This document shows positions 18,106-26,703 of a stretch of 64,000 nt of DNA, in pieces; positions within the stretch are counted from its first letter, which is position 1, and each line of letters opens with the position of its first letter. The notes under the pieces are model-generated. The model made no database searches, was not told where the DNA came from, and saw only the letters and a program-made list of their open reading frames with translations. The DNA is from Rhizobiaceae bacterium (GTDB lineage: Bacteria; Pseudomonadota; Alphaproteobacteria; Rhizobiales; Rhizobiaceae). The stretch lies in assembly GCA_014238155.1 (NCBI GenBank), contig JABABQ010000050.1:124001-188000 (forward strand), read 5' to 3'. A program made the translations under genes and the position numbers.

Positions 18106-19071
18106 CTATTGCGGTCCGAGGCCAATCTGCAACTGGGCTTGCTGAACATATTGCAACTGATTGAACACTGCTGTGCAAATGCGATCCATTTCCACCGAAA
18201 AAAACTTCTCCGCCGCCTTGCGGTTGGGATGAAACGGATCTTTCACCCGGCCCGATTTGCGCTGTTTAAAATGACCCTTGTTGCCCAGATTGGCGGCCAC
18301 GGTTTTCCTGGTGAACCCTTCAACAAAACTGCAGCGACTGCTGTTCTTCATAAAGGCATATTTGACATTTTCCTGCGCCTTCATGCGCAAATCCACGGTC
18401 TTCTTTTTGAATGTCGGCGCGGTCGTCATGAAAATGCAAGGTACTCCCCGGGGCAATTGCATCATCGTCTTCTCAACATCGCGCAAGGCTGACTGGCGAT
18501 TGCCCGCCCAGCGATGCGCGGAGTTGCCGAGAAACGACAGAATTAGCAATTTGGGCATGTAATAGTCCTTCGCAAACATCACCTCAAACGGTGACTTGCC
18601 CTTTTTACAGAACTGATACTCTCTTCCTTCACCGATTTGGACATATTTGTTGTTGGTGGAATTGACGATGCCAAATGTTGCCGCATTGGACTTCCATTTC
18701 CGGTCGACCTTGCAAACCTTATCCTTTGACCGCCCCTTGCGCGCTGCCCACGAGGCCAGCGACGTTGAGCGAACCCCAATTATGCCAACCGACATGTCAC
18801 CAAGTTTTTTCAAACTCTCAACCTGCCCTCTTTTGGGCATGCAACTGTTTTTGATATTGGAAAAAAAGTTGAGAAAAACCGGACCCGACCCAAACGCCAA
18901 TTGGGAATCCCCCAATACCAAAATATCTGGCGACTGAAATTTCTGTTTCGCCCCGGCACGCTCTTCAGATGCCCAGACTGACCCGGTCAGCGAAATTGCC
19001 AGATAACTGACAAGCGCAATACCAAAAATATTTATACAATGCTTTATCACCGAGCTGGCCCAACCCCACAT
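18106..19071 (-). CDS. exported SGNH/GDSL-like hydrolase, function unknown
   Basis: A 321-residue protein with an N-terminal signal or anchor (about 9-34). The block ILVLGDSQLAFGSG (about 50-63) is a GDSL nucleophile motif with Ser56, and DPFHPN (Asp278, His281) fits the C-terminal catalytic Asp-x-x-His. Block III-like SFLGNSAHRW lies between. Members act as esterases or as carbohydrate O-acetyl-transfer or deacetylation enzymes in the periplasm. The many Lys and Cys residues are unusual. It is alone upstream, with its promoter in 19072 and beyond; the specific role is unknown. Confidence 0.65.
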   Translation of the reverse strand: MWGWASSVIKHCINIFGIALVSYLAISLTGSVWASEERAGAKQKFQSPDILVLGDSQLAFGSGPVFLNFFSNIKNSCMPKRGQVESLKKLGDMSVGIIGVRSTSLASWAARKGRSKDKVCKVDRKWKSNAATFGIVNSTNNKYVQIGEGREYQFCKKGKSPFEVMFAKDYYMPKLLILSFLGNSAHRWAGNRQSALRDVEKTMMQLPRGVPCIFMTTAPTFKKKTVDLRMKAQENVKYAFMKNSSRCSFVEGFTRKTVAANLGNKGHFKQRKSGRVKDPFHPNRKAAEKFFSVEMDRICTAVFNQLQYVQQAQLQIGLGPQ

Positions 19072-19228
19072 AAAAATCAGACCTCAGCCTGAAGAATAAT
19101 CTCTTCACGTCCAATTAAACTGTTGTTGAACAGGGGCTTGGACAGGGACTTCCTAGCACGAAAGCTTCCCTCGATGGCGACAAGTGTGGTTTTTGGTAAA
19201 GACGGCAGGCATGACGTGCCCATTTCAG

Positions 19229-19245
19229 CTTTACACAACTTTACA
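19229..19245 (+). promoter_or_regulatory. CTTTACA direct repeat, candidate response-regulator site
   Basis: CTTTACA occurs at 19229-19235 and 19239-19245, a ten-base period. OmpR/PhoB-type regulators bind such head-to-tail heptamers one helical turn apart, and the operon encodes such a regulator at 20126. I infer an autoregulatory activation site. Confidence 0.55.
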
Positions 19246-19335
19246 TTGCAGACGAACAGCCGAAACGCAGCGCCCCTAATTTATCAGTGTGGCAAGGCAT
19301 CATCCTCACAAATTTGGCGCCGCCATCGCTTTCCC

Positions 19336-19404
19336 GGTTCTGGACCCGTTATCGGCATCGGTTCTGGGCCCGGTTCTGGGCCCGATTCTGGGCCCGATTC
19401 TGGG
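19336..19404 (+). repeat. 12-bp tandem repeat in the 5' leader
   Basis: Units of 12 bases: GGTTCTGGACCC, a diverged GTTATCGGCATC, GGTTCTGGGCCC twice, GATTCTGGGCCC, and a partial GATTCTGGG. Three consecutive units carry the palindrome GGGCCC. It ends 64 bases before the Spy-like start, so it lies in the likely mRNA leader. Confidence 0.85.
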
Positions 19405-19468
19405 AAAGCGGCCAACGACCTCCCCCACCGCGCAATCCAGTAGGCGCCCCGACACCAAGGAAACCAAA

Positions 19469-20104
19469 ATGACCAATGAACCAAATAACAACGATAGAGT
19501 TGAAAGAGCGGCTAAGTCAGGAACCGTAAAACTGACCGCAATCATTGCAGCTACAACCATGCTTATTGGCGCATCTTTTGGCGTCCAGGCCGTCGCCGAA
19601 AGCAAGATGTATCAGCACGCCAAGCTGTATATGAACAATTCTGAAACTGCAGATCAACAGTCCTTCGTGCAAAAAGCAGGATGGGGCAAACACCGCCGCG
19701 GCCATGGACATGGTATGCGCTTTTCAGAGATGAGTGATGCAGAAATTGAAAAGAAGATCACCCGCGCAGTCAAACATGTTTCCATTGAGATCGACGCGAC
19801 CGACGAACAGACAGCCAAAATCACTGCCCTGGCGACCGCCGTTGCAAAGGACTTAAAACCGCTACATGGTGAATTTAAAGCGGCCGGTGATGAGCTGCAC
19901 AATTTGCTGACCGCCGATACCATTGATCGCACAGCAATTGAAAAAATCCGCGCCGAACGCGTCGCCGAAGCCGATCGTGTCAGTAAGGAATTGGTCAACG
20001 CTCTTGCAGATGTTGCAGAAGTGCTCACGCCCGAGCAGCGCAAAATCGTGGATGAGCGCCTTGAGCAATTCAAATCCATGCGTGGCCGCTGGCGTCGCGG
20101 CTAA
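19469..20104 (+). CDS. Spy/CpxP-like periplasmic protein
   Basis: A 211-residue protein anchored or exported by a hydrophobic helix at about 20-44. A His-rich segment, GKHRRGHGHG (about 73-82), precedes a mostly helical region with the LTXXQ-like motif VLTPEQRKIVDERLEQFKSM near 185-204, as in the heavy-metal-resistance/CpxP/Spy group. Such proteins act as periplasmic chaperones or metal-binding modulators of a sensor kinase. The start is ATG 19469 after AAGGAAA; longer readings run through the tandem repeat. The response regulator follows by 21 bases. Confidence 0.8.
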   Translation: MTNEPNNNDRVERAAKSGTVKLTAIIAATTMLIGASFGVQAVAESKMYQHAKLYMNNSETADQQSFVQKAGWGKHRRGHGHGMRFSEMSDAEIEKKITRAVKHVSIEIDATDEQTAKITALATAVAKDLKPLHGEFKAAGDELHNLLTADTIDRTAIEKIRAERVAEADRVSKELVNALADVAEVLTPEQRKIVDERLEQFKSMRGRWRRG

Positions 20105-20125
20105 TGCCAAGATAGGTTACCTTCG

Positions 20126-20812
20126 ATGAGCGACACAATTCTACTTGTCGAAGACGATACACGCCTCGCCGGGATGATCAGCGACTATCTCGGCGAGAAC
20201 GGTTTTAACGTCACCCATGCAGAAACCGGCGTAGAAGGCATCGATCTTCAGACCTCGCGGGGCTTCGACGCCATAATACTGGACTTGATGCTGCCAGATA
20301 TTGACGGACTGGAAGTCTGCCGCACGATCAAGGCTCACGATGCAATCCCGATCATCATGCTCACAGCAAAGGGTGATCCGATGGACCGCATAATCGGCCT
20401 GGAGATAGGCGCCGATGATTATCTGCCCAAACCATTTGAACCGCGCGAGCTTCTGGCCCGGTTGCGGGCCATCATGCGGCGTGGCAAACCGGCAGCAGAC
20501 GATGCCAGAATGCGCTTTGGCCGGTTGGAAATAGACCCCGCTGCAATGAATGCCCGTCTGGCGGGCAAGCTTTGTGAGTTGACCGCCCACCAGTTCAATC
20601 TGCTTCACATCATGGCCAAATCTGCCGGGCGGGTACTCAGTCGAGATGGCATTATGGACGCGTTGAAAGGCGAAGATCTTGAGGCATTCGATCGTTCCAT
20701 CGACGTCCACATATCCCGCATCCGTTCGCAGATCGAAGACGATCCAAAATCTCCCAAACGTATTATCACAGTGCGTGGTGCCGGCTATGTATTTGCCAGA
20801 CAACAAGACTGA
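20126..20812 (+). CDS. OmpR-family response regulator
   Basis: A 228-residue two-component regulator. The receiver domain (about 1-120) has the acidic pair Glu9-Asp10-Asp11, phospho-acceptor Asp53 in ILDLMLPDIDG, Thr80 and Lys102. The C-terminal winged helix (about 130-225) shows LTAHQFNLLHIMAKSAGRVL, DRSIDVHISRIRSQIEDDP and VRGAGYVF, as in OmpR, CpxR and RstA. It lies between the Spy-like protein and the kinase, six bases from the latter. The direct repeat at 19229 is its likely target. Confidence 0.95.
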   Translation: MSDTILLVEDDTRLAGMISDYLGENGFNVTHAETGVEGIDLQTSRGFDAIILDLMLPDIDGLEVCRTIKAHDAIPIIMLTAKGDPMDRIIGLEIGADDYLPKPFEPRELLARLRAIMRRGKPAADDARMRFGRLEIDPAAMNARLAGKLCELTAHQFNLLHIMAKSAGRVLSRDGIMDALKGEDLEAFDRSIDVHISRIRSQIEDDPKSPKRIITVRGAGYVFARQQD

Positions 20813-20818
20813 CTCATC

Positions 20819-22093
20819 ATGATCAAACGCCGCCTCTATCTGCAGATTTACTTCACCATCATCGCCAGTCTGGTTCTGGTGGTGATCGTGGCAGGTGCGA
20901 TCTTTGCGCTATTTGATCGGGGCGGATTTGACGCGCGCGTTTTTGACATAACTGCGCATTTGACGTGGAAGGCTTTGCCCCCCGCCTCCGCTTCTCGCGC
21001 ACAACAGGCGCAGGCGCTTAAAGATCTGGTCGACGACTTCGATATGGAAGTCACCCTGTTTGATGCTGACCGACGGTTGATCGCGGCAACCAGCATTCCT
21101 GTTCCCCCACCGCGCAAAAATGCGAAAGGTCATGGTTGGCACCGTCACCGGGGCATTCGTGGTTTCGGCCCCGTATGGGTGACACAGTTTCCAGACGGTC
21201 GCTGGTTTGTTGTTGACCTGCGTAAGCGACGTGGTGGCCATCCGCTGGTCGGAATAATCGTTCTGTTGGCTTGCGTATCACTGGGTATCGGTCTGTCTGC
21301 CTATCCATTTGTCCGGCGACTGACGGGTCGACTGGAACGACTGCAGGATGGCGTCGAAAAGCTTGGCGCGGGTGATCTTTCTGCCCGCGTTGAAGTGGAA
21401 GGCAAGGATGAAGTCGCCCGACTGGCAACCAGCTTCAACAGCGCCACCAGTCAGATTGAACGATTGGTCAACTCCAACCGTCAATTGCTGGCCAATGCTT
21501 CACACGAATTGCGAACACCGCTGGCGCGGGTCCGGATGGGTGTTGAACTGCTGAAATCCAAACCCGATCCGAAACGCCAGCAAGCGCTGGAAAATGACAT
21601 TGCCGAACTCGACCAACTAATCGACGAAATATTGCTGATGAGTCGTCTCGACACCAATGCAGCACCGCAGCTCAATGAAATCATTGATGTTCTTGCATTG
21701 GCGGCGGAGGAAGCAAATCGCTACGACGACTGCACCTTGTCAGGCGGTCTGTGCGAAGTGAAAGGCAATTCCAAATTGTTGCGACGGGCCATTCGCAACC
21801 TGTTGGACAATGCTCACAAGCACGGCCAACCACCCGTCCAGCTTGTTGTCAGCGCTGACACCGAGCGTGTCAGGCTGCAAGTCGCCGACTCAGGATCAGG
21901 CATAGCTGAAAGTCAGCGTGAACAGGTATTTGAGCCGTTTTACCGCGCTCCTGGCAGGCAGAATGTCGAAGGTTACGGGCTCGGACTGGCCTTGGTTCGG
22001 CAAATAGCTGAAGCACATGGCGGCGAGGTAAAAATTGTCCATGACGGACCGTCAAAATCGACTATCGAGATCAACTTGCCGCGTTTGGCGTGA
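20819..22093 (+). CDS. sensor histidine kinase with HAMP domain
   Basis: A 424-residue inner-membrane kinase. Two transmembrane helices (about 11-33 and 142-165) flank a periplasmic domain of about 108 residues that contains a His/Arg/Gly-rich loop (GHGWHRHRGIRGFG, 104-117). HAMP (about 163-217), the phospho-acceptor His229 in ASHELRTPLARVRMG, and the ATPase boxes RNLLDNAHKHG, DSGSGI and GYGLGLALVRQIAEAHGG follow. It is like RstB/CpxA kinases. With the His-rich Spy-like protein it suggests sensing of metal or envelope stress; the signal is inferred. Confidence 0.94.
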   Translation: MIKRRLYLQIYFTIIASLVLVVIVAGAIFALFDRGGFDARVFDITAHLTWKALPPASASRAQQAQALKDLVDDFDMEVTLFDADRRLIAATSIPVPPPRKNAKGHGWHRHRGIRGFGPVWVTQFPDGRWFVVDLRKRRGGHPLVGIIVLLACVSLGIGLSAYPFVRRLTGRLERLQDGVEKLGAGDLSARVEVEGKDEVARLATSFNSATSQIERLVNSNRQLLANASHELRTPLARVRMGVELLKSKPDPKRQQALENDIAELDQLIDEILLMSRLDTNAAPQLNEIIDVLALAAEEANRYDDCTLSGGLCEVKGNSKLLRRAIRNLLDNAHKHGQPPVQLVVSADTERVRLQVADSGSGIAESQREQVFEPFYRAPGRQNVEGYGLGLALVRQIAEAHGGEVKIVHDGPSKSTIEINLPRLA

Positions 22094-22114
22094 TTGCGTC
22101 GACCATGTGACGCT

Positions 22115-22879
22115 TCAAAATTTGCCGTTATCATTTTTCCATTCGCTGCGCGGGGCGATTTTTTCCCGCGTATCCCAATGCTCAACAATCTTGCCGCCTG
22201 ACAGTCGAAACAGATCGTAAAATGCGCTGTGAGAGCCCCCAAATTTGCCCTCGCAAACGCTCAGTACAAAACTGCCTTCTGCCAATATTCGATGGATTGC
22301 CTGGTAGTCAATTTGACGTCCATTATCCGTCACCTGCCGTAAAGCAGTCCGAATTTCACCAACATTGTCACTCAGTTGCGGATTGTGTTCGACATAGGCA
22401 TCACCATCAATAAATTCGGCCAGTCGGTCGAGTTGCCCCCCAATCAACACCGTTTCGACAAATTGCCGAACGAGTAAGCGATTGCTTTCGGTCCGGTTTA
22501 AATCCGACGATGCCGTTTCCCCATCGACCATGCTGTGACCTGACGAGTTTGGGCCCAAACGCGCCTGAATATTGTCCCAGTGCTCAACTGCCTGCCCGTC
22601 TTCGAAACGAAACATTTCAAAGCCAATCCGGCGCGTTGAAAAATCGTATTCAGTATGGGCAAAAACAAAATCCCCGTCCTCGAAAGCCCGCACGATATTC
22701 ACCCGCGGTGAAGTTTTGGCCAGCCGTTGAAACAAGGCGACCAGTCCTTCACTGCCTTCATGGGTCTGGGGGTTGTGTTGAATATATTTGGCTTCATTGA
22801 CCACAGCGATTGGTTCCGGATCCCCGGTTTCAATGCTTTTCAGCAGCGCCCGTATCTGATCTTTTTTTGCAACGGTCAA
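22115..22879 (-). CDS. SnoaL-like / NTF2-fold protein, tandem domains
   Basis: A 254-residue protein made of two related SnoaL-like domains. Each has a pattern of 'YIQHNPQ' or 'YVEHNPQLSDN' (about 28-34 and 153-163), a glycine-rich turn, and a terminal FRFEDGQAVEHWDNIQ or FRLSGGKIVEHWDTREKI. The paired HNP motifs suggest internal duplication. Proteins of this kind are predicted to be small-substrate isomerases or hydrolases. It follows the FAD monooxygenase by 30 bases on the same strand and probably acts on its product or precursor. Confidence 0.82.
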   Translation of the reverse strand: MTVAKKDQIRALLKSIETGDPEPIAVVNEAKYIQHNPQTHEGSEGLVALFQRLAKTSPRVNIVRAFEDGDFVFAHTEYDFSTRRIGFEMFRFEDGQAVEHWDNIQARLGPNSSGHSMVDGETASSDLNRTESNRLLVRQFVETVLIGGQLDRLAEFIDGDAYVEHNPQLSDNVGEIRTALRQVTDNGRQIDYQAIHRILAEGSFVLSVCEGKFGGSHSAFYDLFRLSGGKIVEHWDTREKIAPRSEWKNDNGKF

Positions 22880-22909
22880 TGTTGTCTCCCCAATAAAATG
22901 TCCCTGATG

Positions 22910-24781
22910 TTACAGCATGAATGCTGCAAAAAATTCTGCCAGTTCCCGGCGGTCACTCAATGGCAAAACCTGTGCAACGAATTGATCAGGTCGCACGACA
23001 ACCAAAGCACCGTGCTGGCGATCAATCTGTCGCAGGTTGAAAATATCTAATCCGGCCGTCAGATCGGGACTGAATATTTTTTCATAATCTGTGAGACCGA
23101 ATCTGCCTTTGGCAGGTTTCAACAGCGATGGCATGTCTTCCAGTTTCAACTGGCGATGCCCGGTCTGAAAAACACATCGCGTGTCAAACACGGAATCCAG
23201 ATCTTTGCCATTCGGCGTATAGCGGCGCAACGGACTGTCTGGATGGCGCTCAAGATAGTCGCACAATTCACCAATCGCACCGGCCGAATGCCCCATGTCA
23301 CTTGCCGGTGCGAACGCAATTAACCGCCAGCGGCCATCTGCTTTCAACTCATGTCCAAGCTGAACTGGCCTGGCATCAGCCAGACGTATCACCGGCGCTG
23401 AATGAAACCTCATTCCCAATTTCTGACCTTTGGCCAAATGTTGATGGGTGTCGTTGCCAATAATCAGCGAAGGATCGTATCGGGTTTCGACGCCAGCTGT
23501 GTAGCGGCCATGTTTTTGAAAATAGTCCTGATATTTTTTGGCGGCACTATCAGACTTGTTGCGTGAGCTAATCAGACCGGCCAGTTCGCGATCAAATTCT
23601 ATCAATTCCTGGGCTTTTGCATGGCGTTCCATCGAATAGGTGTTGAGCAATTGAGGAACGGCCTGATTTCGGATCACTGCAGCCAGTTTCCAGCCCAGAT
23701 TAAACGTATCCGCCATCGATACATTCATGCCCTGACCGGCCTTGGGACTATGGGTATGGCAGGCATCTCCAGCGATAAAAACCCTCGGGATTTGACCCGC
23801 ATCAACCTGAGTTCCCAGATCATCAAATGAATCGCAAAGTCGTTGGCCGATTTCATAGGCTGAACACCACACAACATCCTTCACCTCCAGCGTGAAGGGC
23901 GAGAAAATTGCGGCTGCTTTTTGACTCAGTATTTGCGCAGTGACCTCCCGGTCGGCGGCACGCTCGTCGCCTTCCAACTCGTCAAGTTCAATATACATAC
24001 GCACCATGAACCCGCCTTCGCGAGGAATGATAATCAGGCTGCCGTGCTCAGCCGACTGAATGGCGCATTTCAAACGAAAGTCCGGGAAATCGGTTACTGC
24101 CAGAACATCCATCACCCCCCACAATTGCCGCGCCGCTTCGCCTTTCAATTCAAATCCGAGCGATTTGCGAACTGCGCTGCGAGCCCCGTCACAGCCAATA
24201 ATGTATCGTGCGTGAATTTGCTGATCCGCCGCTCCGTCAAGCCCCTTGAACTTCGCCTTCAGCGGATAATCACCGTCTTCGATACGGTCCAGCGAGACAA
24301 ATTCGAGATTATATCCAGGCTCCATCCGGGAAGCCGAATTGCGCATCGTCTCCAGGTAAATTTCATGTATCCGAGCCTGACTGAGAATGGTATGCGGCAT
24401 TTCAGAAATGTCATCTTCAACATCCTGAATTCGGTTTCCTCGCTCAATGCCCTGGCCATTTTCCGCAGGCTGCCAAAAGCATGTTTCGCTGACCCAATAA
24501 GCTTCTGTCGCGACTTTTTGAGCAAACCCAAACGCCTCAAACATTTCCATCGACCGGCAGGCAATTCCATCAGCCTGACCGATTTCCAGAGGCCCGGGCC
24601 TGCGCTCAACAATGCGGGTGGAAATATCGGGAAACGCCGCCATCTGCGCGGCAAGCGTCAGGCCCGCCGACCCGCAGCCAACGATCAAAACGTCAACTTT
24701 ATCCTGCTGGCCAGTCTCATTTAGTTGCTCGGGCGCAATTTTAGGGTCGCCAGCACGAAATCCATCAAAATGATATTGCAT
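22910..24781 (-). CDS. FAD-dependent aromatic monooxygenase (phenol 2-monooxygenase type)
   Basis: A 623-residue flavoprotein hydroxylase. The FAD-binding GxGxxG is in VLIVGCGSAGLTLAAQMA (about 30-47), the NAD(P)H/FAD motif GCDGARSAVRKSLG is near 194, and GDACHTHSPKAGQGMNVSMA lies near 346. The thioredoxin-like C-terminal domain of the phenol hydroxylase group (about 430-620) is present, with dimer segments. It is close to 3-hydroxybenzoate 4-monooxygenase and phenol 2-monooxygenase. ATG 24781 has AGGA at nine bases; an upstream ATG 24844 is unlikely. It leads an operon with the SnoaL-like gene. The aromatic substrate is not known. Confidence 0.88.
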   Translation of the reverse strand: MQYHFDGFRAGDPKIAPEQLNETGQQDKVDVLIVGCGSAGLTLAAQMAAFPDISTRIVERRPGPLEIGQADGIACRSMEMFEAFGFAQKVATEAYWVSETCFWQPAENGQGIERGNRIQDVEDDISEMPHTILSQARIHEIYLETMRNSASRMEPGYNLEFVSLDRIEDGDYPLKAKFKGLDGAADQQIHARYIIGCDGARSAVRKSLGFELKGEAARQLWGVMDVLAVTDFPDFRLKCAIQSAEHGSLIIIPREGGFMVRMYIELDELEGDERAADREVTAQILSQKAAAIFSPFTLEVKDVVWCSAYEIGQRLCDSFDDLGTQVDAGQIPRVFIAGDACHTHSPKAGQGMNVSMADTFNLGWKLAAVIRNQAVPQLLNTYSMERHAKAQELIEFDRELAGLISSRNKSDSAAKKYQDYFQKHGRYTAGVETRYDPSLIIGNDTHQHLAKGQKLGMRFHSAPVIRLADARPVQLGHELKADGRWRLIAFAPASDMGHSAGAIGELCDYLERHPDSPLRRYTPNGKDLDSVFDTRCVFQTGHRQLKLEDMPSLLKPAKGRFGLTDYEKIFSPDLTAGLDIFNLRQIDRQHGALVVVRPDQFVAQVLPLSDRRELAEFFAAFML

Positions 24782-24879
24782 GTGCGTATTCCTGAAATCC
24801 GTTGCTGCCCAACAAATTGAGATTGTCTCAACAGCTGTCAGCATTGCTTTTCAGCAATCAACTTGTCCAGTCGTTTATC

Positions 24880-25650
24880 CTATGGTTGACCGGATTGAAA
24901 AACCTGCAGCCACAGGCTGTCGACATACGCCAGTTTCCCGGCATCAAGCTGCATGTCGGATTTCCAGTAGGCTCCGCTTTCTACAAAATATCCCAACCGT
25001 TTTTCCTCCGCCAGCGCACGGTTGGCTCCATTTGGGGCTAAACCGGTTTCAAGTTGCTTCAAACCATTGGCGCGCAGGTCAACAAGTGACAATCCCAGCC
25101 AGTTGGAATCCAGTCGATCGAAAGTCAGCCTCGACGCCGATTTTTCAGAAAGATTAAGGCACAGACATTGATTATCAAACGCCATCCAGCGCAGCCGCTC
25201 AGATTTCGCTTCCAGGCTTTGAAGGGTCGGATCCTCGCGCAACGGATCAGGTTCGCCCTGACCGTAAAAATGAGAACTTGACTGATCACCCTCATAGACC
25301 ATGTCGCATCCCAAAAACGCCATCAAGTCCGGTTTCAAAGCCGCCAGAGCCCAGTAACCACTGGTAAACGCCATCGTGCCGCCAGCATAGATGGTGCCAC
25401 CAAATTGATTGTTGGCAGGAACGAACTGATCGTATTCGATCACTGATTTACCGCCTACATCACTTGGGCGCCGCGTTTCGGCAAAGTCTTCGGGATAGAC
25501 AATGTGTGTCCAGTCATCACGCAATTGCCATGCATTGTTGATCGCGACAATAGCTGAAAATCGGGACAGATCGAACTCCCGCACCCGAATTGCGTCAGGG
25601 GCGCTGCCAAGAATCAGGACCGACTTCTCTTCTCTTCCAAGCAGTTTCAC
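24880..25650 (-). CDS. unknown protein with glycosyltransferase-like (DUF115/GT42-like) motifs
   Basis: A 256-residue soluble protein I cannot assign firmly. It begins with a nucleotide-binding-like strand-loop, VLILGSAPDA (about 11-20), then VAINNAW (35-41); later AFTSGYWALAAL (94-105) and LMAFLGCDM (109-117) resemble the motif order of bacterial sialyltransferase-like and MptE/DUF115 proteins, followed by SSSHFYGQGEPDPL. I see no signal or membrane segment. Divergent from the extensin-like gene and separate from the monooxygenase, it may modify a surface polysaccharide. That role is inference. Confidence 0.5.
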   Translation of the reverse strand: MKLLGREEKSVLILGSAPDAIRVREFDLSRFSAIVAINNAWQLRDDWTHIVYPEDFAETRRPSDVGGKSVIEYDQFVPANNQFGGTIYAGGTMAFTSGYWALAALKPDLMAFLGCDMVYEGDQSSSHFYGQGEPDPLREDPTLQSLEAKSERLRWMAFDNQCLCLNLSEKSASRLTFDRLDSNWLGLSLVDLRANGLKQLETGLAPNGANRALAEEKRLGYFVESGAYWKSDMQLDAGKLAYVDSLWLQVFQSGQP

Positions 25651-25730
25651 AATTTTCCTTTGTCAAAGCAGCATCAGCGCCGCAATATTGGGTTTGAATT
25701 TTAGTTACAGTGTCACGCTGACGGATTGCA

Positions 25731-26600
25731 ATGAAACGATTGATAACTGCCTGGATTTTCGGTTTCTTTCTGGCCGTGACAGCCGTGTTGCACGACATTT
25801 CGACAATAGCCGGCCCAGTTGCAAGGGAACTATTGGAGCGCCGCACTAATGTTGGGATTCCCAAGGCCCGGCCACCCAGCCGGACGAATAATTCCAGAAA
25901 CATCAATAATGCAGACGAAATACTGGATCACCCCGACGCGCCACCGGCCAAACGATCGGCAGATGAAGAACCGGACGCAATTTTAAAAACAGCAGAAACG
26001 CCAGACCCGGCATCGGAAAAATCAGATGAGAACACAAATCGGTTCAGCGCCTGTTTATTGGAGCTGAAGAAAATCGCCCGGGCAGACCGTACGACATCCC
26101 CCAACACCAATGACCCTAAATGCGTGATTCCTGACCCGGTGATTCTTCATCGGACCAATTCTCGATTTCCTGTAAATTTCACTGCAGGGCTGACGCTGGA
26201 CTGCCCATTTGCCCTTTCCGTGGCACGTTTTACCGATGATACGGCCCAAGCCCTCGCCCGCTACCACCTTGGCACGGCCATAGACACAATTCTGTCCGGT
26301 GAGGGATTTATCTGTCGACGTCGAAATAATGCCGCGACCGGAAAATTGTCGGAACATGCCTTCGGCAATGCCACGGACTGGTCGGGATTTAAATTTGCTG
26401 ATGGCGGTCGACTTTCGATCAGGGATTCAACTCTTGTTGATGAAGACGAAGGCCATTTCCTCAACAGTCTGCGACGCGCTGCCTGCGGAACGTTCACAAC
26501 AGTTTTGGGCCCTGGTTCTGATGCCGCGCAAGCCAATCATTTCCATTTTGACCTGGGCCGCGCCAAAGATCGGAAAAATCCTTATAGAATTTGCGAATAG
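25731..26600 (+). CDS. extensin-like C-terminal domain protein (periplasmic peptidase-like)
   Basis: A 289-residue exported protein: a hydrophobic N-terminus (about 5-24), a low-complexity acidic/proline linker (about 45-105) and a C-terminal extensin-like domain (about 115-289). The domain shows CLLELKKI, GLTLDCPFALSVARF, ICRRRNN, SEHAFGNATDWSGF and NHFHFDLG, the His/Asp arrangement of M15-type DD-carboxypeptidases, plus paired cysteines. A wall-remodelling role is likely for the family but unproven. It ends RICE. The gene is alone between two divergent or tandem neighbours. Confidence 0.85.
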   Translation: MKRLITAWIFGFFLAVTAVLHDISTIAGPVARELLERRTNVGIPKARPPSRTNNSRNINNADEILDHPDAPPAKRSADEEPDAILKTAETPDPASEKSDENTNRFSACLLELKKIARADRTTSPNTNDPKCVIPDPVILHRTNSRFPVNFTAGLTLDCPFALSVARFTDDTAQALARYHLGTAIDTILSGEGFICRRRNNAATGKLSEHAFGNATDWSGFKFADGGRLSIRDSTLVDEDEGHFLNSLRRAACGTFTTVLGPGSDAAQANHFHFDLGRAKDRKNPYRICE

Positions 26601-26703
26601 AGCACGCTTCCATTGGCTATCGGGTGTTTGATGATGTTGGTGGGGTTGATTGTCTTTGATGGTCGGCTATTGAAACGGTAGCCAAAATTCAGGAACTCCG
26701 ATT

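Larger units (their letters stand above)
19072..19468. other. regulatory region before the Spy-like operon
   Basis: This 397-base region separates the SGNH gene from the Spy-like gene and holds no convincing gene. It contains a CTTTACA direct repeat (19229-19245) and a 12-bp tandem repeat (19336-19404), described separately, and ends in the ribosome-binding site AAGGAAA. A possible -10-like TAATTTAT lies at 19277-19284. Confidence 0.6.

Noticed and set aside
23921-24724. A 267-codon + strand open frame antisense to the FAD monooxygenase
   Set aside because: The opposite strand carries the intact FAD motifs; this frame resembles no protein.
26665-26683. Terminator between extensin-like and amidase genes
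   Set aside because: GGCTA/TAGCC is only five bases long and has no T-run.
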